Source: Cryptomeria japonica (lineage: Eukaryota; Streptophyta; Pinopsida; Cupressales; Cupressaceae). Taken from it: a DNA stretch of 64,000 nucleotides. The notes under the pieces were generated by a model. That model saw only the letters and a program-made list of their open reading frames with translations, had not been told where the DNA came from and did not search any database. The position numbers and the translations under genes are program-made. This document shows positions 48,903 to 59,297 of this stretch, piece by piece (positions within the stretch are counted from its first letter, which is position 1; each line of letters opens with the position of its first letter). The stretch lies in the NCBI RefSeq assembly GCF_030272615.1, contig NC_081415.1, positions 601,421,644 to 601,485,643 on the forward strand, given 5' to 3'.

Positions 48903-49631
48903 TGTTGCTATTTACTAAGTTGTCATTAGTTTTATACCCAAAGCCATTCTATATACTCTAGTCGGTTAATTCTACCAAAAAGTCCAATCGGTAAACACCA
49001 AGGTCATAGGTGTCGATTACAGAAGAAAGACAAGTCACCGAGATGATACACACCGAGCTGTGAATCGAGACATATGTAGACTATCTACCGAGTAAGGTTT
49101 ATATGTTTACCGAGTAGCAAAGAAGGAATATTGAGTTAATCTGAACCGAGTGAAAACGTGTTACCAGATTCAATGAACCTGAACACACATATGAAATGTG
49201 TTACATAATTCTAGAAGATGAAACCGTTACTACATAGGAAATTGCATTTAAAGATTTTGTATGATTTTGAGGAAGAATATCCAATGAAATAATTTCTACA
49301 TTTATTCATTTAATAAAACATGTTTGTATGATCGAAGCATGAACAGATCATTATCTCAGAGATCTATATAAATAGAATGATTTGATTATATGATATGATA
49401 TATATGGAAATTCAATCAAGAAAAGAGACACAAAGGAATGACATAGTTCAGTAAGAAGAAAGAAGATTGACAGAGATAATCACAGGTTACCGAGAAGGTT
49501 TTAGAGAACAATTTAAGAGGATAGAGTATACAGAAATGGTTACCAAGTTGATTTATCAATTATCGAGGAATGCTATGAGTAAGGTAATTTTATATTGAGT
49601 ACATAGAGTGTGCTATAACATTTTAGATGTG
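48903..49631 (+). repeat. 3' LTR of element B, left part
   Basis: Starts TGTTGCTATTTACTAAG and matches the 5' LTR until AACATTTTAGATGTG (49617-49631), where the LINE enters. It has an extra segment of about 22 bp near 49083-49106. Confidence 0.88.
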
Positions 49632-49692
49632 GAGTAAAGGATTCTAGAAGATTAAAGATATGGTAAAGGATTCTAGAAGATTATAAAAGGCT

Positions 49693-51715
49693 TTGGATAA
49701 CTATGGAGATGCCACTGGTCAACTTATTAACTTGTCCAAAAGCTTTGTTTATTTTATCAATACCCCGGAGAGAAGGAGGATTAAAATTAGTAATATTATG
49801 GGGTGTCAAATTGGTAGTTTTCTTGCTTCTTACTTGGGGCTTCCCTTGTGCCATGATCCTCCAGATACTTTCTGGGGAACCCTGGTGGATAAATTCCACA
49901 AGAAGCTGTCTGGATGGAAGGGTTCTCTTCTCAGTCAAGCAGGTAAGGTTTAATTACTGAAATCCACTCTACAAAGTATTCCTCTCTACGCCATCGGTTT
50001 GTTCAGAATCCCTGCTAAGTATACGGAGGCCATAGAAAAGATTCAGAGAACTTTTTTATGGACAGGTGCTGAGGAGAAGAAGAGAATGAACTTGATTGCT
50101 TGGGAGAAGGTCTACAAGCCTATAAACAAAGGAGGTTTGGGCCTAAGAAGAATGAGAGAAACAAAGGAGTTCCTTATGGCCAAGCAGATTTGGAGAGCTT
50201 ATAGAAACCAAGGAGAGTGGAAAATGATATGGGATAACAAATATAAAAGTCAATGTCTAACACTCCAAAGCTTTCTCAAAGCGGAGAGTATCCCAATTAG
50301 ATCCAATATTTGGAAAAATGTCTCTAGAACAAGAGACTTAATTGTCAAAGGTGCAAAATGGAAATTAGGGAAAGGGAATCTTATCCAGTTCTGGGATGAC
50401 CTCTGGCTTCTGGAGACCCCTTTGAATGAAAACCCTGAGTGAAACAGATTTTAGAATCAATGCAAGGAAAAATTTGGAACCAAGGTGGAGGATTACTGGA
50501 CAAATGGTCAGTGGAAGGACTTATCTCAGGTGGACCAGTCTTTGGGTAGTCTGAATAAAGTAATGAACTCTATGGTGAGGATTGAAGAAGAAGATCATTT
50601 AATTTGGAAACTCACTGCTAGTGGTACTTTTACAGTGTCTTCTCTATATCATCAATAGTTCAGCAACATGGAAAGCCCATGCTGGGCTAAAGCATGGGTG
50701 AAAGGCCTCACCCCTAAGATTAACATTTTCTTCTAGACAACTCTTCAAGATAAAATTCTCACTACTGAGAATAAAAAAAAAATAGGTATTAGTATACCTA
50801 GTTTTTGTATTCTTTGTAAGAAGAATGAGGAGACTATAAATCATATGCTCTTTCATTGTGCTTTTTCTATTGATGTATGGGGAAGTTGTTTGGACCATTT
50901 CAAAGTCAATTGGGGTTTCCCCAAGTCGATTCAGGAGATTTTGAATTCTTGGCATCATCCTTCAAGAAATAAATCCACAACCTTATTATGGAAAATTGCT
51001 TTACCTCACATGTGTTGGGGCATATGGAAAGAGAGAAATGATAGAGTTTTCAAAGAAAAGACTACTAAGGCTAAAATTGTGTTTGAAAAAATAAGAAGAA
51101 GTATAGTGGACAATATGAATATAATAGGTGGTATTGATAAACCTCAAGATAAGGATGATCAATTTATCTACAAAAAGTGGAGATTAAAGGGTCAAGAGAG
51201 ATTTCAGATCAACCCTAGAGAGGGTGTGACATGGATCAGTCTGCCCAAGGGATGGATGAAAATCAATTTTGATGGGGCCTCAAAGGGTAACCAGGGTGTC
51301 ACAGGATGTGGAGTGATCCTAAGGGATGAATGGGGAAAATGCAAAATAATTAAAAGCATTCCCATAGGAAATCAGACTAATCATGTTGCCGAAGCCATGG
51401 TGGCTTACCATGGGATGATCCTTGCTAAGGAAGCTAAATGCACTAAAGTATGGTGTGAAGGAGATTCTTTAAACATAATCAATTGTTTAAACATGAAATT
51501 CCCGCCTTATTGGTCTATTAGTAATGCTATTAAAGCTACTAGGAAAATCAGTGATGAATTTGATAGGTGTGTTTTTACACGTGTATAGGGAGGCCAACTC
51601 ATGTGCTGATTGGGTAGCCAACCTGGCCTGCCAATCGGGAGACATTATTACTAATTATGGTGAAATGGAGATTGAAAGTAAAATGAAATCTCTGCTTAAT
51701 CAGGATTGGAGCTAG
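49693..51715 (+). pseudogene. LINE ORF2 C-terminal half
   Basis: The frame reads NYGDATGQLINLSKSFVYF and then YLGLPLCHDP, the thumb side of LINE reverse transcriptase. It continues LSGWKGSLLSQAGKV, a stop, then IPLYAIGLFRIP and GGLGLRRMRETKEFLMAKQ. Next comes a zf-RVT-like region (CILCKKNEETINHMLFHC at about 50815-50865), then an RNase H domain: INFDGASKGNQGVTGCGVIL, NHVAEAMVAYHGM, EGDSLNIINCL and REANSCADWVANLA, ending at 51715. RNase H residues D, E, D and D appear kept. Stops near 49950 and 50440 and a frame change near 51580 break it. The order is that of plant L1 ORF2. Confidence 0.85.
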
Positions 51716-52017
51716 ATAGGGAAAGGTGGTACTTTTAATCATTATTTCTAATGCTTCTTCCACCTTTTTCGATGCAAGGTTTTATCGAAGTTAATGAGCA
51801 TTTATATAGGTGTCTTATCATTATCATCTGGCATAGATTTTAGGTGTTCTTACAAAGTACCCATAGAAACCAGAGGAGAGGTTATCAAACTGAGAGAAGG
51901 AATTGCAAGGAAGGTGCTGGAAATATGGGAGGTAACAAGAAAAGATTCGAACCCACTTCTTGCTCTGACTGGAGAAAGAATATAGAAGTCTAGGATATCC
52001 TTCAATAGGGGGGGCTG

Positions 52018-53529
52018 GATGTTTTCATGGACCAGTTAAGTGGGAAAGACCCCACAATCACTAGTTATTTCATCAAGAACTAGAAAAATGGTAAAATCCT
52101 TATTGGTTCCCAGATGATGAATGTTGATGAAGAGGTCATTGCCGAAGCTACTAGGATGACTACTGAGGGAATGGAATTTTATAGGGATCATGGCATTTCA
52201 GATAAAGTAGCAAATAAGTTTCCTATTACAGATGAAGAGAGGAGAAAGATGATCAAAATTGACAACTCCTATCATGCTCTGAAGAGAATTGGCAGGCCAT
52301 GGAGGTTTGTTTTATTTGCCTCTATAGCTTACATTACCTTAGATGGTAGGTTTACCAGAGCCTACGAGCATCACTTTGTCCTGCTCAACAATTTCCATCA
52401 TGGGGAAAAGGTGAGCCTACCTTATTACCTAGTATGCTCAATGGATCATACTATAAAGGAGGTTCAGAAGGACCCCAAAGGTGACCATGCCCTCCACCAG
52501 GGGCTTATGGTCCTGGTTTATTAAATGCTTAAGGGGAAGTGTATTGAAAAGCCTATTAAGGGCAAAAAAGCAAGAGATGAGATAACAGAGAGTGAAGCTA
52601 GTGGATTTAACTTTGAATTGAAGACTGAGGGAGAATCAGAAGATACTAGCAAAAAAGGGAGGAATAGGGCCAAGAAGAGAAGGATTATTGTGGATTCAGA
52701 AATGTCAGAATCTAAAACTAAATCTTTTGAGAAAAAATTTGTTAAAAAAAAGAAAGGGAAAGCTACTGGAAAGCAGATTCAGAGGAAGATCACTAAAAAG
52801 GGTAACAACCCAGATATCAACCACATTCTGGTTGACTCTGAGGAGGAGGCTGAGGAAAACAAGAAGGTTGAGGGTTAGGATAAAGACGGGGAGGGTAACC
52901 TAGTGATGTGAAATATCAAGGTTGTGAATACCATAGGTCTGCAAAAGGAGGATAAAGGGGATAAAAGTGGAAAAGATGACAATGATACTGTTAAAGCCTT
53001 CTATGAGACCATTTCTACCATGGTGAAGGATATCAATAGTTTGAAAACTGATACGTAGGCTATTGCAAGAGTTATGGTTGGTGACAAGCCCTTGGCTGAA
53101 CATGTTAAAGAATTGGTTGCCATTCTACATAATGCGGAAGCTATTGAATGTATGGTTGGAAAAATCATAGCAACGGAAAAAAAGGTCAATGAGATGGGAG
53201 ATAGAAAGGAAATGGAAAATAAAATGAATGACTTTGGCAACAGAATTGACAAGTTGGAACTCAACGTTAAGAAGATCACTGACCAAAATTTCCAAATCCT
53301 CAAATTGTCTATGGACAACATGAACATCCTCATAAACAGGTTTGAAAATAATGCTGAGAAGGATGGTGATAAATAGAAACTAGACAAGAAGGGTCATGAA
53401 AGGAGGACCAAAGCTAACACAAAGATCAAGGGCGACATCAAAGGTCGTGAGTTGGAGGAACTAAGGACTTCAGCAATCAACATGAAACAAATGATTGTTC
53501 ATGCTGAAGAAATTATGAATAGTATTTAG
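52018..53529 (+). pseudogene. Extra LINE reading frame after RNase H, unknown
   Basis: This frame lies inside the LINE target duplications but after ORF2. It starts near VFMDQLSGKDPTITSYFIK, with a stop, then ATG 52114: VDEEVIAEATRMTTEG, RPWRFVLFASIAYITLDGRF, YEHHFVLLNNFHHGEKVSL. The stop at 52522 is followed by a Lys-rich and acidic section (KKKKGKATGK, DSEEEAEENKK) to 52878. The last part is coiled coil (NKMNDFGNRIDKLELNVKK, about 53217-53275), with stops at 53056 and 53374. Plant LINEs normally have no frame here. It is not ORF1-like, since no knuckle is seen. It may be captured sequence. Confidence 0.55.
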
Positions 53530-53744
53530 GTCTTTGTTGGTGTCCTAGGTTCTATCTTTTTGTTGTCTTTGTGCTTTCCTTTTGCTATCTGCTCTGGGTT
53601 TTTATGTTATGTTATGTTAGTTGATTCCTCTCGATAGGATCATTTTGTCTTTTTGAAGTGATCAGGCACTTTATCTAGCAGTTCTATTCTCCTAGCTTGT
53701 ACAAGGTTCGGGTACCTTTCAAATACCTACTTTTACTTAATCAA

Positions 53745-54261
53745 AACATTTTAAATGTGAAGTTGTAGATATTTTGTAACGATTTTTGATGGAAATTTTA
53801 AGTTGTAATAGAAACCTTTAACAGGGTAAAAGACTCCAATAAAGTCTATAAATTGTAAAGCCTTTAACCAGGTACAACATTTTTGTAGAAGTGTTTGTAA
53901 AATCCTTTAGAAAGGTAGATCTAAAGATCTTTATACTCCTAATAGGGTAAGCTATCAGAAATGGCTAATCATGTAGCTCTAACCGAGCAATCTTGATTAC
54001 TATAGTAGTGAAGTTGTGGGTGCCATCCCCACTACAGTTTTTCTCTCTAACCAAGAGTTTCTGCGTGACCAAAAATCTTTGTGTTATGGAGTGATATTTT
54101 GATGTATGTTATTCCTATGACTATGTTTCGGTATTACATATCTTTGAGATCAGCAATACATAGTTTGTGTTTATCAGTAAAAAAATTTTTTAAGAAAAGT
54201 TTCGAAGTACTGGTTCACCCCTCCTCTCTCAGTACATTAGCCTTCCAAGTAAGACCTAACA
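53745..54261 (+). repeat. 3' LTR of element B, right part
   Basis: Begins with the duplicated AACATTTTAAATGTG (53745-53759), then continues as in the 5' LTR to ACCTAACA. Confidence 0.88.
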
Positions 54262-54400
54262 TAAACTTCATGGTAGGCATACTGCATATATAACATAGAC
54301 CAACTGCCTAAAGAAGTTGTTAATCGTCCAATGATAGTCGAGGAATTTGGCTCCTCATATTACTGTACGTGAGTCCAGCAGTATGCTCCTGCATGTAAGG
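54262..54400 (-). pseudogene. Plant mobile domain (PMD) fragment, part 1
   Basis: The N-terminal side of the PMD gene, minus strand: YMQEHTAGLTYSNMRSQIP, two stops, then AVGLCYICSMPTMKF running into the element B insertion. It continues at 42071 downwards. In intact family members this part precedes the ERW motif. Two stops show it is dead. Confidence 0.6.
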
Positions 54401-55319
54401 TAATCTCTACAAAACCAAGAATCATGAGTCAGTAATCAATTCAAAATCAAAATCAATCAAGTCATTGTCTAATGCCTGATTCCTTATGTGCCTTTGGTCA
54501 ACCTACCTAGGGACCACCTGGGGTGCCATAATGAGACCAGGGCACCCTAGAGGGACCATGTCACCCTAGGAGGACCAGGGCACCTAACAAGGACAATGGC
54601 ATCCTGTTGGGTGCACATATGAATTAGGGTTTCCTACCTAGTCAACAAAGTCAACTCAATCAAACAAAAAGTCAACAAATTGTACACATGAAGTTGAGTG
54701 GATCTACCTTGTCAAGAAAGGCTTCATCGATCATAGATCATCATGGGATCTCCATTTGGGTGGGCTCCTCTCCTGCACTTTAAGGCAAAAAGGTGAAAAT
54801 GACAAATGAATAGTGTGATTGTCACTATTTAAGTTATAAATTCTCTTAAAACCCTAATTCTACATTTTCACTTAATCATTCATATCTTGTGCTAGGGAAC
54901 TCTAATTTTCGCAATGTTGGTTGTGTTGAAATTGTGTCTCAGTTCTCTTTCTTACCAGATTTTCCATGATGTCCTTCAACCTTGTATCGATCTTCATTGA
55001 GAGTATTTTTCATCACTTCTTTTCACAATTCAGTGTGGTAAACATGATACCCTATTTCAACTCACTAATTAGCAAGCCAAACCAAGAGGGGGCATATAGC
55101 TACCCTTTAATTTCACCATGCGTTAGTAAGATTTTAGGTGATTTTGTGATTTTATGTAACAATGTGGTTTTGTAGGTTGTAGTTCCTAACAATGTATCGT
55201 AGATACTGCTGGAGGCTTCATTTGACACCTTATGGATATATTATTTTTCATGAATGTTTCTTTTTATGTACTTTATATTGCATATGCACGTAGTGTCATA
55301 TGACAGCTAAAATGGGGGC
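54401..55319. other. Non-coding stretch with GC-rich repeat
   Basis: No gene is supported. Positions 54508-54612 hold a run of related units such as GGACCAGGGCACC and GGACCATGTCACC, which look like the reverse of the palindromic units in element A's LTR. CAGCTAAAATGGGGGCTAAA (about 55301-55320) matches the polypurine tract of element A. This may be a remnant of a related element. Confidence 0.45.
54508..54612. repeat. GC-rich minisatellite related to element A LTR
   Basis: Four or five imperfect units with GGACCA and GGGCACC or its variants lie in an AT-rich context. The reverse strand gives GGTGCCCTGGTCC, as in LTR A. Confidence 0.55.
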
Positions 55320-55412
55320 TAAATGGGTAAGTGCACCAAGATGGTGAATAGAAAAGTGGCCACATGCCAAAAAAACCCAAATTTTTTGTAACTCATGTGG
55401 GTTCTGAAAATT

Positions 55413-55512
55413 CAAGCCTAGCCAAAGACAATTTAAAAAACAAAAAGTTCCTCAAAACCCGTGTTACCAAGCCTAGCCAAAAACAATTTTAAAAACAAAA
55501 AGTTCCTTAAAA
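55413..55512 (+). repeat. Direct repeat pair, period about 57 bp
   Basis: AAGCCTAGCCAAAGACAATT and what follows it, through GTTCCTCAAAACCCG, recur from 55469 with small changes. Confidence 0.7.
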
Positions 55513-55533
55513 CTCGTACGGGTTTTGAGGAAC
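55447..55533. other. Inverted repeat, 15-bp perfect arms
   Basis: GTTCCTCAAAACCCG (55447-55461) is the exact reverse complement of CGGGTTTTGAGGAAC (55519-55533). The second arm is also part of a near-palindrome at 55505-55530. Confidence 0.8.
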
Positions 55534-55551
55534 ATTATTGTTTTGGGTAAC

Positions 55552-55589
55552 CCATGGGTTTTGGCCATTTTCAATGCCAAAACCCATGG
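55552..55589. other. Perfect 14-bp hairpin
   Basis: CCATGGGTTTTGGC (55552-55565) and GCCAAAACCCATGG (55576-55589) are exact inverted repeats with a 10-base loop. Confidence 0.85.
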
Positions 55590-55787
55590 AACAACAACAA
55601 GAGGAAGCCAAAAATCCACAGAACCCACATGGGTTTGTAATTATTTTGGATTTTTCCAGCATTAAGAGCAATTTTATACAATGGCACCCTGTTGAACAGG
55701 TAAGATTTGATTGGTTTGATATTTTTGTTTGCGTTCTAATTGAAGTAGGGTTTTTTAATTGATTTAGTTTTTTTTTTTATTAATTTG

Positions 55788-58578
55788 ATGTCAGATTCTT
55801 CAAGCAATCCCCCAAAATTAAATAGACAACAAAGACCTCCTTCTGCACAAACAACACAAGCAAACCCTGTAAACATTGCACATGAGCAACAAGAAAACCC
55901 TCAAGACATTTCTCCACAACCACAAAATCCTCAAAATGTTGCTCCTCAATAATCACTGCCACCCTGAAACCCTCCACATCCTCCATTAGATCATGTAGAT
56001 GCCACACAAGAGGATCTCATCAATCACCTTACACAAAATAGTGCCCAAATTTCTATATTGGTGAATAGGTTGAGGTCCTATAGGCTTGAGCACCACTCAA
56101 CCCTTGCCAGAATGCTAGAAATAGTGGCCAATAGTTCAAATGAGGTATCTAGGGAGGTTACAAAATGGGGTTAATGGAGGGATAGATGTTGAAAATTTTA
56201 TGTAGATGAGTTGTCATATGATCAAGTGAAAAAAGGGCATACTTAAAGCTGACATATGTGCTCTTTTCACCAATCTTGTTACCAGTAACAACCTAGAACT
56301 AAATACGACTTGGTTTCCTATACATTGGTGTGTTCATGCTAGGCTAAAAGAAGCTTTTTGGGATAGATGGTATATGGTCTTTGAACAACCACCTTGTAAT
56401 AATTGGGAGGTGCCTCTATTATTTTTGAGAAAGTTGTATTGTGAGTTTATCCTCGGTGAGAAGTTGAACTACTTTGACATTTGATAATTTCAGGGTAGAG
56501 GGAGAGTCTCTACACAGGATAGACCTAGGGCCCATAGGGTGGTACAACCATAGAATAGGAGGTGTACAGATCCTAAACCCATGGTTCATGTCACTATCCC
56601 TATATCCTTGAAGGAGTCTATGGAATTACAGACTCTTCTAGCAGTTGCATCATTGACTGATGTCATTGTTCAGCATGGCACATAGTTGGTCAGAGTAGAG
56701 GATGTATCAGCACTTGTGACACCTCCTTTATTAGCGGCATCTCCTGCATCAACAACATCTCCTTCATCAATGACACCTCCTTCATTAACATCACCTCATG
56801 CATCATTTGGAACAGGCCAACCGATTCAACATATTTGCCCCACCTACTAGGGTGTATGTTCTGGTGTAGACATTGAAGTGGATGAGGATTTGTTAAACAT
56901 CTCATTCGTGTACATGTTTTAGGAGTAGATGCCATGCTTGCACTATAGAGGATGTGGCCCTCACCGATGACCTGATCAGTATATTGTACCCTCTATATGA
57001 GACACAAGTGCATTTAATTCTGTTTATGACATGTTATCAATTAAGTGACTAAATCTTATAAAAAGAAATGGATTTTTTATTTTAGAACACTTTAAAGTGA
57101 CATATAAATAAAATGCATTGCAGGGTGCTGCAGGTGGTGGGAGTACACCACATACTTTTCAGTCGACTCCATGGTCATGAGTAGTTTTGCCACCAGAGGT
57201 AAATATTTGTAAATTTGTATATAATAATACATCGGTTTCAAAATATAGTTTTTTAATTATATATATCATTACTTGGTGTTTTATAGGGCTTTTCAAGGGC
57301 TGAGATGTCCCAACTTGATGATATCACACTTTTGGCCATTGACTTTGGCCAAGATAGCTATGCGGTACCATTTAGATTTATATATTTTTGACTTAAGTGA
57401 TATATTAAATACATTCTCTTTTCCCTTATGTTATTTTTTTTTTGTTAGTTTACCCCACCTACCTCGAGGACATCTCGTGTGAGAAAGAGATTCTCTAGCA
57501 CTCCGAGGCAGAAAAAGATATCCTCTTGGACACCTAAATGACATAAGGTAATTTAGTACAATTTAAATTCATTTTTTGAAATGTATAATGATTAAACATG
57601 TATATGTAGATATTGATAAATGCACTTAATTTATTTATTCTATATACATAAACATATGGGGTTTACAGAATTAATGAATGCACCTAATTTTGATGAGGTC
57701 CAACAGAGGGAAGAGGTAATATCTTCATATTCACTTTGGATTGCATTCTTGCTTGTCTAAAATAACTAAATCCTTTTATGTCTATATCATATGTTATCAT
57801 TTTTCATACAGGAAATGGTAATAGATGCATCAGATTCGACTAGGCCTCCTAAGGTTATAGGAGAACTATACAAGTCTTCAGTGTGCATTTGTTCTACATA
57901 TGTTAAAAATATTTGTTCTATCTATTTTGTCAACAACTTTAGGTTATTAACTTGTATAATTATCTTTAACCTATTACAACCCCCTTCCAAACTTCCTAAT
58001 GATGTTCTACCATTCCATTTCATTAGAAGTCCTACATGTATAATATGGGATCCAACATGACCAAGGGAAAAGGTGTGTCTGTCTTAGATCAACTCCTTTT
58101 CACGAAGTGCACAATAGAGTCGAAACCCTCTAGTTAACTCCTTTTGGATCACTTACCATGGATATAGGAAATGATCATAACTAATTCATCTATGACTTTG
58201 TGTCCTACGACCACATCACATCCATCTGAGGCTTTGGTATGCTTTAGGTTTTTAGTCTATTCCTTTTTATTTATTATGTGTTATCTGACATATATGTTAT
58301 TAACTTGTATTAATATTTTTTTACCAGTTACAACCCTCTTCAGGACATCCCACAGATCCTTAGCATCACCCAATTGCATGACAGAGATGCGGTAGTCAAA
58401 ATTTCAACTTCAAACAATTTAGAGTTCAGTATTTAGTTATTTTGATGTTATATTGAGAAAATATATCTGATTCGACATTTGAATTGTCCTTGTGCAGCCA
58501 CTTGCAAAGCCACGTACTGCTTTGAAGAGGCTCGATTTTGATGATCCACCACAGTCATTGATACCGATAGAGACATAA
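55788..58578 (+). pseudogene. Spliced gene of unknown family, degenerate
   Basis: ATG 55788 opens MSDSSSNPPKLNRQQRPPSA, a Pro/Gln-rich start with a stop at 55950. The frame goes on to a helical section (NHLTQNSAQISILVNRL) and a stop near 56173. Later fragments read FPIHWCVHARLKEAFW (about 56320), a Ser/Thr/Pro-rich repeat (56700-56800), GFSRAEMSQLDDITLLAIDF (about 57285) and RTSRVRKRFSSTPRQKK (about 57467). The end is RTALKRLDFDDPPQS to a stop near 58576. Acceptor-like sites occur before 56492 (TTTCAG) and 58500 (TGCAG), so it looks like a gene of several short exons. I do not recognise the protein. It faces the transposase-like gene on the minus strand and may belong to the same element. Confidence 0.45.
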
Positions 58579-59297
58579 AGTTATAGTTGTGGTCATTGAA
58601 GGACCAATATTTTTTATATTTGACATTTGTATATGTATATATCAACATTGACAGACATGGCACATGCCACATTTTTGTAACTATTATTGATTTGGTATCT
58701 ATGCCATTTTTTGATATGTACATGATTATTGTTCATTTTGATATATATGAAACTTGATATTCGATCCAATTTGTTCATTGATATATATGAAACTTGATAT
58801 TCTTGAAACTTAGTTATTTGCTATTGAAATATGATCAAACTTGTTTATTGTGTATATGTCTTGAAATCTAATCCAATTTGTTCATTACTTGTAACTCATA
58901 TGGTGTATACTTTTAAACTATCTATTGCTCATATTGTGTATACCCACATATCCAAGTACCAACATTGATAATGCTGATATTGTGTATTTTGATTGAGTGA
59001 ATTTTCTTTGAGTCCTTCATGCATGAAGGGATTGGAGTGAAGTTATTATTTCATAAAATCATGCTTATGGAGCGAAGTTCATCATTTCAAGAATCAATTA
59101 AGACAAGATTTGAGTGCACAAAGAGATTTGAAATTTATCTAAGGATGAGTTGGCTTAGGTAAGGTTTTCATTAAAATTTTGTTTCATAACAAGTCGGCCT
59201 TAGGGTAAGAGACATACCTATTCATCCAATTCTCCTATAAAAGAAGAGTTGAAGCAATCATTTTAACATCAAATCAAACCAATTATCTCTTCTTTCG
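58579..59297. other. AT-rich non-coding stretch
   Basis: No coding. GATATATATGAAACTTGATA occurs twice (near 58740 and 58778). CCTTCATGCATGAAGG at 59014-59029 is a perfect 16-bp palindrome. CCTATAAAAGAAG near 59230 resembles a TATA box, without an obvious gene behind it. Confidence 0.5.

Larger units (their letters stand above)
49632..53744 (+). mobile_element. 5'-truncated LINE in 3' LTR of element B
   Basis: A non-LTR retrotransposon of plant L1 type. It is flanked by 15-bp target duplications (49617-49631 and 53745-53759) with one difference. Its 5' end falls within reverse transcriptase, so ORF1, the endonuclease and the catalytic centre are missing. The 3' end (TACAAGGTTCGGGTACC to TACTTAATCAAAA) is of the usual plant LINE type with a short A-run. 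The first 50 bases hold a 21-bp direct repeat (49634-49654 and 49663-49683). It contains an RT end, a zf-RVT-like region, RNase H and an additional reading frame. Confidence 0.85.
42072..54261 (+). mobile_element. Element B: non-autonomous copia-type element
   Basis: LTRs lie at 42072-43278 and at 48903-54261, the latter split by a LINE. The 5' LTR starts TATTGC where the 3' copy has TGTTGC. Both end ACCTAACA. The flanks are GAAAC (42067-42071) and TAAAC (54262-54266), a 5-bp duplication with one change. A primer site (43281), a polypurine tract and LTR composition with CTCTCAG near the end are copia-like, perhaps Sirevirus-like. Inside are a coiled-coil and zinc-knuckle frame and a second long frame. 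No protease, integrase or reverse transcriptase motif was found, so it would have depended on a partner element. Confidence 0.8.
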
